A stretch of 64,000 bases of DNA from Blattamonas nauphoetae (Eukaryota > Preaxostyla > Oxymonadida): assembly GCA_033064195.1 (NCBI GenBank), contig JARBJD010000089.1:62001-126000 (forward strand). The letters are read 5' to 3'. The notes under the pieces are model-generated. The model did not search any database. It saw nothing but the letters and a program-made list of their open reading frames with translations, and was not told the DNA's origin. The first letter of the stretch is position 1. Each line of letters starts with the position of its first letter. The position numbers were made by a program, and so were the translations under genes. Below, piece by piece: positions 52,848-64,000 of the stretch.

Positions 52848-55800
52848 TCATCCCAACAGATCTTTCAACCATGCATCACCATCACCATCTCCAGCGACAT
52901 CATTGTTCTGACCGAACTGTGTCAGCAACGAAGTGTCCAGCTGACATTCAACAGCTCCAATCACATCCTCAACGCCTTCCTCCCAAAGACACACACGCAG
53001 TCGAATGCAAGTCTCCTGGATGGAATGATGGAAGGGTGTGCGGAAGAGGATGGACAGCAGCATCATCTTCCACAGAATCGGGAGCTTTCTGCAGCCCACT
53101 TTTCTTCGACCAGAGAAAGAAAACTCAACCATCCCTTTCAACATCCACATCACAGCAAACTCGACATTCGACAACCACGACACACTCCCCTCAGATCCAC
53201 TCCAGTCCTCCTCATTAGTCGCTGGCTGTCCGTCTCGTCTGTTCCCGCCTGTCAGTGCCCAACTGATCAAATCGACGTTCGACGAGAAAGAATGGGGCAT
53301 CAGAGAAATGTCGTCTGCGAGGAGATCAAGGCGAAGGCCGAAGAAGAGTGATTCTGCAAAGGACGACAGCTTCCGGCGCCAGTTCCGATCCTCGCCTTGT
53401 TCAATCTGTGCCTGTCTCGCGCGGTGGAAGGGGATGGAAGTGTGGAGAAGACGAGGCAGGCGGATCGCACACTCCAACGCCATCCTCACTCTAACCCCTT
53501 TGTGCAGATAATCTATCGTCTCAATGTTCATCCGATCTCTTTCGCTTTGGTCTCTTTCACTTTGAACTCTTTCGTCCTCCTCCGACCCAAATCGGATCAT
53601 TGACTGGCAGTTCGCGATCTGGCTTCTCAGAATGTCGTCAAACACAGATTGTTCCGTCGGGAACGAAGACAGCATTGGGATGAAATGGAAGGGACTCGGG
53701 TTGAACGCGTGGGATGCTGTCGGAAGCGGCAATTCATGATAAACATAAAACAACACTTCTCGAAACCCGAAGAACGGCTGCAACGACGTGAGAGCAGGAA
53801 GGAGAGAGAGACGAAGAGGAGAGAAATCGATATGCTTGAACAGCTTTTGGAACAAATCCAGACCAGCACCCAAAACATGCAGATCCTCGTTGATGTCTTC
53901 AACTCCCTCGCACGTTTGGAGTATGTCTCGAAGCATCTCCAACACTCTCCCCACTGTCTCCCCAAAAGTCACTGCAATCTCTTCAACTGTTCTGACGAAG
54001 ATCGTCGGGTCATCGTTGAAATCGCGCGGGTGATTGACAATCATGTAAATCAGCTCAAGCAGCACTCGCCACGCTTCAACTGCCGTTCCAAGTCGGTCGA
54101 TCTGCTTCCCCAATCGAATCAGAAGGGAGGAGTATTCGATCAGTACTGATGTCAGTGCGTCGAAGTCTCGGTCCGTTTTTCTGACGATGACAATGCAGGC
54201 ACGAAGGATGAAGAACACTTCGTCGTCTGTTGCATCAGGGAGAACAGAGAGAAGAGAGACAAGCGGATTGCACGATCCGAGCAAGCTACAATCATTCGAC
54301 GACACAATCACCCAAATCTGCGCTAAGATCTCTCTCCGTCCCTCCACCTCTCTCTCCAACCGACTCGCCAGCTCGCTCAGAATCGGTCTGCACAGCTCTG
54401 CTGCTTTTGTTGAGAAAGTGCCGATTTCTTCTGGGCCTCTTTTTGCCGTTGTCCATCTCAACCCAAATTCCACACTCCGCGCGAGTTTGGGAGGGAGTGA
54501 TGGACTGAGACGAGCGAAGAAAATGGCCACTTTTCGGACGAGGTCGGGTGTGATCACACGAGGCATCATTTCGGTGAAGTCGGCGAAGTCGAGAATGTGG
54601 AAGACGAGGAAGCATTGCCAGTCGAGGTCGGCGTGTGGAAGGAGGAGGAACACGAGAGACACGGTCGACTCCACAACCATCCGCACGGTTGTGGTGAGCA
54701 CAGAACCAGACTTCAAAATCTCGAAAGTTGTTGGGAGCCATCCCGTCAGTTTCAGACAGATTCTGAACAGGTGCGACTCACTCAGGGTGCGATTGTTCCG
54801 GACAGCAACAGTGTTTTCCCAAATGGGAGTGTCAATGTGATTTGAACCTGTCGATGCAGTTGGTTGGTGGTTGGATGGGAGACAATTGGAGGCAGCCGAG
54901 AGAAGAGCAGAGATCAACAAGCACGCCATTCGATGGAGGAAGACTGTTGAAGTTGATGTGGTTTCGCGCAGCGAGTTGTTTCTGACTTTTCGAGGATATT
55001 CCACATTTTCGGGTTCGTGTTCTGTGTCCTCTTCACGCTCTTTCTTCGTGTCTGTCTCGTTCGTGTTTTCGTCTCGTTCCAATTCTGTTTCTCTTCTTTC
55101 CAGCAACATCCACACTCCGTCGGCGAACGACAGAGTGTCTTCTTTCTGTCTTCCGTTGCTTTGCCAATCCATCTCCAAATCTCCACATCGAACCTCTCGC
55201 TCCAACAGAAGTCTCTCCAACTCGCCTTCCGACACCTGAAATACGTGAGCCAGGAGGCGTCGAGCGGGTTTGTGTAATTCTTCGTCCGACACGATGCTCA
55301 ACAGCGACAGAAACAGCACATCAAAGGCGAGGTCTGTTTTGGTTGATAAATCCTTGTCTTCGAAAGTTGTGAGATCTGGAGGGGTGGAGAGATATTGGGA
55401 CAGATCGTGGATGGAGAAGCGTGAGTTGATCTCGTTGATGACAGAGTTGAGAAGTGGAAGTGGTCGAGTGAGGATGATTTGGGATGGTTTCGAATCATCG
55501 CTTGAAGGTTGGCAATGGTTGACCAGAAACTCCATCAAAAACCACTTCAAATTGTACTCCTGCTGTGTCCTCAGCAGTAGCTTCTGGCCAGCTGGACTTG
55601 AAGTGAATTGACAGAGAAATTCGGAGAACTTGACAAAATGAAGAAACGAAGCGAGAACACACATTGGGAGTCAGTTCAGGAGAAATGAGCCCATTTGATC
55701 GAGCGAAAAGGATGTGAGAAAGGACCTTGATGAGCATCTTCTCACAATTTTTGGAGAATGTGGATTTGACTGGGAGTGTGAAAACAAGAACGAAAACACA

Positions 55801-56181
55801 CCAATAATCAGAATACAGTCCATGACACACTTCTGGAGACGCTGAAACAATCAACAATGAAAGAGGCACACAACACGGCTGGGAATGAAATATGGTCGGA
55901 ACGGCTCAGAGAAGCCATCTTCGAACCATCCAACATTCTCGTCTGTCACAATTGATTCAGATGCTAAAATGTGAAAATACCGTTCAGACAAAGATGGAGT
56001 GAACCTACCTCTGAGATGTTCGAGAAGACATTGAATGGAATCTTCTTTAAAGAGCGCGAAGGCGTTTCTTAAAAGTGCCTGTTCCTTTGTCTGATGAGAT
56101 GAGAATGAATCTGGTTGTGCATACAGTTGGAGTAATTAGAGTGATTGACTGATCCCAACTGTGTCCGTGACGAGCAAACAT
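52848..56181 (-). CDS. Six-exon large helical protein, unknown function
   Basis: Model in transcription order: 56181-56125, 56090-56009, 55963-55872, 55841-55802, 55769-55663 and 55628-52848. GT-AG introns are 34, 45, 30, 32 and 34 nt. All phases close, giving 1052 residues starting MFARHGHSWDQ. The last exon holds 926 codons. The small exons read smoothly (ALLRNAFALFKEDSIQC, then FEDGFSEPFRPYFIP, then LQKCVMDCILIIVKS). The protein is helical and leucine-rich with acidic Glu/Arg stretches, and looks like a HEAT/ARM scaffold; no motif recognised and no signal peptide. The first exon is the least certain. The 30-nt intron at 55842-55871 is extremely short. Confidence 0.78.
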
Positions 56182-56521
56182 GGCTGAATCTTGAGATGAT
56201 GAGATCGAACCATGATTTTTCGATTATTCGAGTTTCTGACTCTTTCTTTCTGGAATGGTGGTCATCGCTACGCTTTCTCGTCATTCATACGATAGTACAA
56301 TTATGATTACCCTCAATATCAGGAATTTCTCCCTCTTTCAATCACAAAACCAATCTTTTGACTCTGAAGAATCTTGGCGAAATTGTTGGTTTTTCTCCAT
56401 ATAGAAGACCCACCATTCCTCTATACACAGATCCAACCAGAGTACTATCATAGGATTGCCTTCCAACAGAGTGAGTGAGCTGTGAGATGGGGTCGATGAC
56501 TTTTTTTGTGTCGCCTGTCCT

Positions 56522-56890
56522 TCACCGAGGTTGATGAGAGTTCATTCCGAAATATTTCATGATGCCGAATGACTCTATCCTCACATTCTTTCCATACATC
56601 GATAATTTGTGGATATTTTCGGTCAGCCAGAAGCGTCGGGATAGAAGATCCAGAATCGTCTTCAGGATGTTCTGATCATCGATCGAAGGATGTTCGCGCA
56701 GATGTCGTGTCGAAATGATTCTGGGAATGAGTTCAGAGCGGAAAAGGGCGTGTCGATTTGATGTTGAACGTCGATGGACATATTTTGTGAAAAGCGACAG
56801 AGAATCCCTCAACATCGACGGATGTGACGTCGACCAGAGTACAATCATCGAATCGAGGAACACAATCGCGACATAGTCAGTTTTACGAGA
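56522..56890 (-). pseudogene. Orphan coding fragment, helical
   Basis: An open minus frame reading SMIVLWSTSHPSMLRDSLSL and ending FGMNSHQPR. Its composition is like the helical proteins nearby, but it lacks a convincing start and lies just 3' of family copy 4. Probably the end exon of a lost gene, or a relic. Family unknown. Confidence 0.35.
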
Positions 56891-56983
56891 TCAGGTGAGG
56901 CGAGGAGTGTTCTGTCAGACGATGTTCAGGTTGACACAAGTGGAAGAGCGAAGGATGTTGGTTCGACAGACGATACATCTTCA

Positions 56984-59135
56984 TCAGATAGAGTTTGCAT
57001 TTAGTGTCAGCACTAATCTGAACAGATTCGAAACAATACGCACGTGAAAATTTGTGTCCACCCCGATCCCCACCACTCGCAGTTCGAACGCATCGTCCCA
57101 CCCTTCTTCTCTCAAAAGCACTTCTCGTCTCTTCTGCCGCTCTCGCTTGTCTCGATTCCATTCTTGTGTCCTGTTCAGCATGCTCCTGAAGACTTTCTGA
57201 AATGGCTCTTCGTTCTCCATCTCGACCATCGTTCGCACTTCCCATTTCACAAGTTCTGACACAAAATCGGCGTCGTGTTCGTCTGAACGGAGTTCCAGGT
57301 TTTTGGCGTGATTGTGGATCAAACAGAGTTGATACTCTTGTTCAGCTGTGTATTCTTCATTCAGAATGAGTTTGTCCGAATTGCGGAAGATGAATTTGAT
57401 GAAGTGTTTGGCTGGTTCGAACACTGAAACACGAATGAGAGGATATTTATTGAACAGTGTCTCTCCGTGGCCTCCAATCGAATTACACATGAAGAAGATG
57501 AATTTTGTGAGATGAAAATGAGTGTTCGATTTGGAGAGAGGAAGAGAAACAAAATCAACTGTTTCAAACATCCGACCAACAAGATTCGCTGTCATGAACT
57601 GTTCCCTCATCTTTGGATAATAAATGATGTTGTTTGTGATGGTCATGATGGTAGTTGTTCTGATGTCTCTGTGTGTGATCTTGAGAGAGTTGAAAATGAG
57701 GTCAGCGAAGGATGGATCGTCGAGGAGAATTGTTTGGAAGGAAGATTTGTGGGGATCTGTGATGTTGATTGTTAAATTGGCGAAGAATTTCCATTCATTG
57801 CCAATGAACACTGCACACGCATCTCGAAGTTCTTTCAAAGAATCAGTCATTTGTGTGTCAACTCCAGAAACCAATGGAGTGGTTGGAGAAGAGTCGGAGG
57901 GAAGAGAAGCGATGAGAGTGTCGATGGTCGAAATGTTCGTGAGAATCGTTGGGAGAGCTTCTTTCACAAAGAGAATCAAATCTCGAACGATCTCAGAATC
58001 AACCTGAAATGACGAGAAATGAGGAAAAGAGCTAAAACACACTTCGATTCGTGGAGTTGCTCGGAAAAGAAGAACTGGGATGGGGAACGAATAATAACAG
58101 AAGGAAATGGAACGTGTGATTTTGAATGGATCATCTTTTATGAGCTCGATGTATTTTTGGAGATGTGAAGGATCAGTTGGGAGAGCCGTTTGGAATTTGG
58201 AGAAAACTTTTCTGAGTTTCTTTGTCAGAGCTGCCAGGAATGAAAGACCAGAATATTTGTGGTGTGGGGAAGATGATGGAAAGATGGGCGAGGGGAGGAG
58301 TGTGAGAGAAGATGGATTTCGCTGGATAATCCAATAAAGAGCCCAGAGAGCTTTACGGGCAATTCTGAGATGAGGAAAGAGAGAAATCCGAGCCAAAGTG
58401 GTGAGAACCGGAGTTGGAGGCGATGAATTTCTGATTTTGTTGAATGATGATTTGATACATTTCTTGAATCGTCGAAACAGAGATGTGACTGTTTTGCGGT
58501 CGAAGAAGAGTGATTCCATGCAAGAACAACACTGAAAACAAATCAGCAAGATGAAAGAATGAAACACACTGATTCCAATCCAGCACATGAAGACCAATCT
58601 CCAAATTCCCTGATCACGAAAGAAGCGATTTCAGAGGAAAGCGAAGAGCGAACGAACGAGGGTGATTTCGAATCTGAAAGAAAGAAAGAAAGCAAGAAAT
58701 GAAGACATCCATCATCACAACCAAGAAAACCACAAACAAAGAATCGAAACCAGTTTCATCAGTTCAGCCTGAAATCAAAGCCACAATCAACAATCAACAA
58801 AACAGAAAACGAGACCACAAGTCCAGATGAGTGTGCAACACAACACAATGGAGACAGAAATCGACACCAATCATTGAAACTGTCATCCGACCCACTTTCT
58901 GAAACACATCCAATCCAAAACAATCAGCAAATCGATGAAGAAAACAAGAATACACACCAGATGCCAGTTTCTGCAATTCTCCGAGTGTTTCAACGACAAT
59001 ATTTTCATCATCACATTGCAAAACTTCGAGAAGTGATGAGATGTTGAACTAAGAACGAGAGAGATGAAACACGTAAGCGACGAACCAGATTCCAAGTCAG
59101 TGGAGTGCTCACTACACTAGATGAGAGAGCTCCAT
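56984..59135 (-). CDS. Seven-exon helical-repeat family protein, copy 4
   Basis: Exons in transcription order: first exon ending at 59086, then 59048-58958, 58898-58819, 58768-58738, 58673-58570, 58531-58043 and 58003-56984; introns 37, 59, 50, 64, 38 and 39 nt. Exons 2-7 match the other copies in length. Exon 1 ends in TPLTWNL like copies 1 and 2, but its frame has no ATG after the upstream stop; the nearby ATG at 59135 is in another frame. So the start is lost, moved or in an undetected exon. The rest of the coding sequence is open, which argues that the copy is or was recently functional. Confidence 0.75.
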
Positions 59136-59227
59136 TGGCAGGGTTTGGATCGGGTCCTCACCTGACTCACCCTCAAAAGACCTCACCTCTTTTCTAATTT
59201 ATGTTTTTGGTTTATAGTGCCCACATA

Positions 59228-59582
59228 CAGGGTGGCCCAGAAGTAGTCTAACCGTATGGGTCGATCACTTTTCTTCGATCTTGCGCAATTGACCCCAATC
59301 GTCTTTCTCTTCTTTCCTATGCTTCAAAATTTCCCTTCTTTTCATTTCACAAGTGCTTCCTCGACTGTAGTCTCGATGGATCTCATGAAACGGGACTGAC
59401 TCCGTTTTTTGAACACTCCTTTCTTGAGCGGACAAGGATTGTTGATCAACGAAACAGTGGTGAAAAGAAAAGAAGTGAAATTAAGAAGCATTGTAGTGAG
59501 GAGAAAGACGATTGGTGTCAACGGAATTTGTTCGACGAGAAGTGATCGACCCATAGGGTTAGACTACTTCTGGGCCACCCTG
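59228..59582. mobile_element. Mariner-type foldback MITE, 355 bp
   Basis: Terminal inverted repeats begin CAGGGTGGCCCAGAAGTAGT and pair almost perfectly for about 45 bp, then imperfectly for much of the element (for example CCCAATCGTCTTTCTC on the left and its reverse complement on the right). TA flanks both ends, the Tc1/mariner target site. The CAGGGTGGCC start is typical of mariner ends. No coding capacity. Confidence 0.88.
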
Positions 59583-60087
59583 TAAACCCGCTTTTATCCA
59601 TAAACCCGCGCAAAATCCAAAATAGTGATCATCATTATGAATTAATTCCTTCCATCTCATCTTTTCACTTTTTAGAACTAGTTACTCAAAATTGATTAAA
59701 AGGGAGTCGGATCAAAATCAAAATGTGGGTCAATTTTGTTCAGAACACAGGAGGAATGAGAAGCTGAACCGCGCAGCCAGCTTGACATCTTCCTCCAGAT
59801 TGTCATCTTCGATCTCAATCAGTTGCAATCGATAATGTGGTCGCTGCCACCTCTCTTTGGATATCTCTTCACACAATCAAAAGACCACACTAATCTTCAG
59901 GATTCTCGACTCAACGAAGTTCCACAAGACGCACAACCAATGAATCGATCCCTCCATCCCCCTCACGACACAGAATACTTATATGTGGCCGACATCTCCA
60001 AATTTCGGTGAGGGGAATCGATGTGATCTGCCACTAGGATCCAAACGGAGACTGTTGGATCGTTGATTCATACATCCGCTTTTCTTC
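59583..60087. other. Intergenic
   Basis: AT-rich after the MITE, then a short frame of 62 codons (59823-60011) with no domain. Nothing supported. Confidence 0.35.
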
Positions 60088-62420
60088 ATGCTCAATCACC
60101 TCATCCGGACTCTTATCTCCGTTCAGAGTTGGTATTTCGATGGAGTGCTAGCCGAATCAACGAACCACCATTATTCACTCCAGGATTATCCACGTCACCA
60201 AATCATCCCCCACCCACCTCTCGTTGACTTATTTCATCCACCAACTGGATCATACTCTCGTATCATGTCTGAATCTCCAAGTTCTCAGCAAGGCAAAAAC
60301 GGTGGCATCCCTGTTCATGGAATCGACTCAAAAGTCTTCGAATGCGGAACTACTACACTCTTCTCGTTTGCTCTTACAGAAACAACACCATCCCAACATC
60401 GCCTGTTTGGGAGTGAGGTGATCCAGCGAGTGGTTGGATGTTCAGTGTCACACTCCACCATGACAGTGGGACGGGACTGTTGTCGCCGAATTTGGGAGGT
60501 AATGATGTATCTGAACAACTCGTTCTCATCTTGTATTCGACTCTCGAATGACGAATTCTCCATATCTTTCGACGAGCTCGATAGCAAGAAGGGCCAATCT
60601 TCACTGTGCTACGGACGACCAGAGTGGTGGACTATCGATGCATGTACCAAGCCCGCCTCTCTCGTCGCTCACCAATTTTCAGTTCCGACACTGCATCAAC
60701 AGGCACGCTGACCAGCGATCACGTTCGCGTCACATTCAATCGGCTTCAACGATGACGAAGCAAACGTGGCATTTTCCGTGCTGGAGACCATTCGAGGAGT
60801 GATGGGGGTTGTCCTGGTCAAGGATGACATCCTTCGTCTTGTCCGTGCTCAATTTGGGACGATCGGGTCACAAATAAGGACAGCTGTTGTGTCATCTGGA
60901 TCACAATACAGCAAAACCTCAGTTGAACAAATGAATGAACTCGACCCAATCGTTCTTGGAGGAGATGGGTTGACAGCGACGACATGTTCGCAACTCAGTG
61001 AAGTGTCGATCTATTCTGATTCTGGATCCACAGCTGATTCAAGTCTGTTCTGTGGAGAGAGGACACAGCCTTGTTTGTCAATCGAATTGGGGTGGTCGAT
61101 TGTGGAAACGATTGGTGCGACGAGATCGACTTTGGGAAGCGTCGATGCCACCACTCTCTCGGCTCAGATTTCCATCTAAAACAACCTACACGTTGTGATC
61201 ACCAAAGGAACGAATTCAGAACCAACACTTCGCATCCCCTCGTCTGTCGTCAACCCATCTGCTGATTCTATCGTGGTGGTTGTTGTTGAAGACGCGTTCT
61301 TCGAGATCAGCTCGGTCAACATCGAACTCGAACCGAACGACTCGTCATTCTCGCTTCTCTAACCTTCCGATTACACTATCGTCCTCCTCACAGTCTCACT
61401 GACCGGATCGAAACTTGCTTCGGAAAAAGAACAACGACCCAACAACACAGGAGTTGTGTGAGTGGGAGAGTGGAATCATCAAACCTGTGAACAGCTCGAC
61501 TTCGATCAAACTTTCCAGTTTTTTGCGTCTGTCGCAGGGAGCGATCAACATGAAAGGCAGCAGTCTGACGATTCAGACATCCTCATTTCGCCGAAACAAC
61601 CGCTGCTCCGAGGAAGAAAGGCAACTGAGGTCGCAGCATCACTCCACTGTCGCTGACGACTCGGAAACTCCAACAGACGCGACCGATGAAGACGAGGTCT
61701 CCATCACAACTTTGAAGGCGAAGAAGAAGCGAAAGATGGAGACGAGTTGGATGGATGAATTGTTCGAATCCACCGACATCCAAATGTGGTCGACAGTTCC
61801 CAACAAGAAACCAGTCGAGCCACTCGCTGGGACTCCAACAAAACACACCCATTCGGGGAAGTCCTCGCCGCGGACCCAATCTTCACAATCAACTCGTAGC
61901 AGCAGCCCGACGAGAGAAGAACTGATGATTATGTTTCCTGAGAGAAGACTCCTGGACCATCCCATCGTCATCTCGTCGATGAGCCTCTGTCCTGCTCGCA
62001 TCCGACTTGAGATTATTTCACATTTTCCGAACTCAGTCTGGATCTCGCGAAGACGCATCGTGGACAACATCGTCCGGACCACACTCGCCCACCCTCACAC
62101 CAACAATCACCTTCCGAAGAACCCGCGTAGGTCGTCTGTGTCCGCCCGGCCTTCGAATATGACTGCACACTTATGGACCTTCTCGTTGATAACCTTCAAG
62201 CAAAGCCAGCGCAGCCCACAGATTCGATTCAAATTCCTGTTTTCACCGCTCTCTGACCATCAACGATGGAGATTACATGTCGGTTGGTGAATGATTTGGT
62301 TAAGCAGACGTGGGCGATGAACACACTTTACCAAAGACTCTACCAACAACAGCAGGAAAGGATCATGAACGTGATGGACGAACATCGTTCAAAATGGACC
62401 AAAAAAGGCGACGGAAATCA
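60088..62420 (+). pseudogene. Decayed beta-helix surface receptor
   Basis: Family-like pieces appear in order but in changing frames. VVGCSVSHSTMTVGRD and NNSFSSCIRLSNDEFS (about 60430-60560) come first; then repeats around 60900-61180; then CEWESGIIKPVNSSTS and QGAINMKGSSLTIQTSSFRR (about 61450-61600), a typical coil pair of these beta-helix proteins; and finally MNTLYQRLYQQQQERI at about 62318, matching the DTLYNALH start of the kinase-like tail. Several frame changes and stops interrupt it, so it is a pseudogene of the same family as the giant receptor. Confidence 0.65.
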
Positions 62421-62429
62421 AAAAGACTG

Positions 62430-63247
62430 AAGCTAGTCATCGTCCAACCGACGATCTCCTCGAAGGGATCGACTGTGGAAACTCCGAGCTGGTCCAATCT
62501 CTGAAGACAAACACCGCTTGGAAGAAAGATCTCGAATGGCTGTATCCTCAAATCACGTCCCCTCCGCCTCCGCAGCTTCTCTGGTGGCATGCCGAGAAAG
62601 TACGGGCTGTGTTCAAAACCCAATTGAAGAGTGTGGAGTCCTGCATTGTCTGTCAAGACCTCACACTTCCAAGGAGCAAGAAAGGCCAGTCTTTTGATGA
62701 TTTATGTTTGATAAACAAGACGATCGACGAAAGAGTCGATCGAATGTCGCAAGTTGAGCTTCTCCATCTAATGGAAGAACGAGCTACCACTTCTGTCACA
62801 CCCTCACCGTTCCTTCCTTTCTTCGTCGGCATGTTGAACAAGCGAGTGGAGGACAACCTCTCATTCAATTTGGATGGGGTTGATCGACTGCAGACTGTCT
62901 CTGAGGTCAATCTCACTCTCTTCAAGGCGTTGTTCTCTTTGTCGCGGAAGCTTCCTGACACTGTCCGAACTCTCTCACAACCTTCGAACACGTTTGACTG
63001 CGAGCCAATTCACAAGCCTATCGATCAGGACACATTTTTCTCAAGAATATCCCTTCTCCTCCCAACACAGACCACTCGACACTACACATCCGAAGTCCCA
63101 ATGCCAAACCAAGAGAAGTCAGTCGTCGAGAAGTGCTTTGATTCGCTGAAGATGGCAGTGACAACGTTGATGGGGAAGAAACACATCCAGAAGCTTCTCA
63201 CTTCATTCCGACGCTCTCGAGTGATTCAAACAGCTCGTTTGTCATGA
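62430..63247 (+). CDS. Unrecognised ORF
   Basis: A continuous plus frame of about 270 codons (HRPTDDLLEGIDCGN, then CIVCQDLTLPRSKKG, ending FRRSRVIQTARLS). It has coding-like composition but no clear ATG at the left end; it may begin in an upstream exon or be the end of a broken gene. A CIVC pair is visible but no full zinc-binding pattern. Function unknown. Confidence 0.4.
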
Positions 63248-63329
63248 AAGAGAAGGATAAGGACGGACAGAATGGGAAATCAATCCCATTCGCACTCACA
63301 ACAGACACTACACGCTCGAATGGTGAGGT

Positions 63330-63611
63330 CGACTCACAAACGGCAAAGACCAGCAGACGAACACAGCCGAATTGCGCTCGCTGTTCAATCTGCGTCATTT
63401 CAGCAACATCGTCGGAGGTCTCTTCCGTGTAAACCAGAACCAGATCGACAAAGATGGTATGATCCGTTTGTCAGTACACGAGTGCACTCAGACATTCAGT
63501 GATCGACTCGTGGACTCGTCTGGTCTGACAGAACGATGTGGAGAGAAAGAAGGATTTCTCAACACATTCCAGAAACGAGGAAATGAAATTTCATCGAAGG
63601 AACAACTTTAA
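63330..63611 (+). pseudogene. Dynein heavy chain fragment
   Basis: The frame reads LRSLFNLRHFSNIVGGL, then MIRLSVHECTQTFSDRLVD. This matches the dynein heavy chain signature FNLRDxSxVxxGL followed by RLWxHExxRxFxDRLV in the AAA3-AAA4 part of the motor. It is only about 80 codons, has no partner exons that I can identify in the last 400 bp, and may be a relic or one exon of a gene that continues outside the window. Confidence 0.5.
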
Positions 63612-64000
63612 CTGTCGCGGTTTGTAGCTTCACAAGATTCTCCTCTTTCTTCATCCACTCTTTCTCCTTCTGTCCTCTGCATTTTCTGTCCTCTTCTGTT
63701 GTTGAATTTTCTCGTTCATTTCTCCTCCTTCGTATTCAGGCAGACAGCTTGCCTCACTTCTACCTCCCCTCGCAGTCCATTTCGATGAACCCGACGTGAA
63801 CCGTGATAGCAGCTGAACGAAGCTGACAACGCCATCGCTTCGTCACTGGCATCGTTGCTTCATTTCGTTCAATTGGCCTCACTACTCGAAATACTCGTCG
63901 ACGCCGTCTGATTTAATTGGAGCAGCATTCGAAACATACGCCGAGAAGAATACTTCAACAAATGGGCCAAGCAGAGGTGTAGAGGTGGAAGAGAACGTCG
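63612..64000. other. Window end, no supported gene
   Basis: A pyrimidine-rich stretch ending TTCGTATTCAG at about 63740 looks like an intron 3' end and could lead into another exon of the dynein gene. Not resolved. Confidence 0.3.

Noticed and set aside
52848-54845. Plus-strand frames of up to 217 codons
   Set aside because: They lie opposite the long exon of the six-exon gene and have no motifs.

Overview
The window is nuclear DNA of a unicellular eukaryote. It holds intron-containing genes, tandem polyubiquitin, a TRK-type potassium transporter relic, a dynein heavy chain fragment, eukaryotic DNA transposons (Merlin, pogo-like, MITEs) and a DIRS-like retroelement. Introns are very short (about 30-72 nt, GT-AG). 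Large surface proteins of parallel beta-helix type, one with a kinase-like tail, are abundant. This mix fits a metamonad, most likely an oxymonad (Preaxostyla, Blattamonas-like). That placement is inference from gene content, not from a marker gene.

Layout. 1-4272: a broken DIRS-like element and an inverted tail of a second copy. 4286-19306: two copies of an undescribed seven-exon helical-repeat gene family (copies 1 and 2), with three single-exon genes (a helical protein, a PB1-domain protein, a Ser/Pro-rich protein) and a 1030-residue multi-intron protein between them. 19372-20135: a MITE and a 50-bp tandem repeat. 20362-27429 (minus): a 2355-residue beta-helix receptor with a degenerate kinase domain. 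27595-32526: a tandem duplicated pair of disordered proteins. 32963-33424 (minus): di-ubiquitin. 33738-37595 (minus): a second beta-helix surface protein without kinase. 37826-40031 (minus): family copy 3. 40082-42861: Merlin and pogo/CENP-B-like transposase genes. 42871-46083: a 35-bp satellite with higher-order structure. 46468-49300: a decayed TRK transporter followed by a kinase-like remnant. 52231-52316: a tRNA-like Pol III unit. 52848-56181 (minus): a 1052-residue six-exon gene. 56984-59135 (minus): family copy 4. 59228-59582: a mariner-type foldback MITE. 60088-64000: a decayed beta-helix gene, an unrecognised ORF and a dynein fragment.

The most notable feature is the four-copy gene family. 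I worked out the exon structure by aligning the copies by eye. All four share six introns at the same places and phases. Exons 6 and 7 are exactly 489 and 1020 nt in every copy although their proteins differ widely, while intron 3 is identical base for base in all four. This looks like a family with a homogenised 5' half and a diversifying but length-locked body. The surface beta-helix proteins, their decayed relatives and this family together suggest a genome rich in expanding, recombining paralog families.
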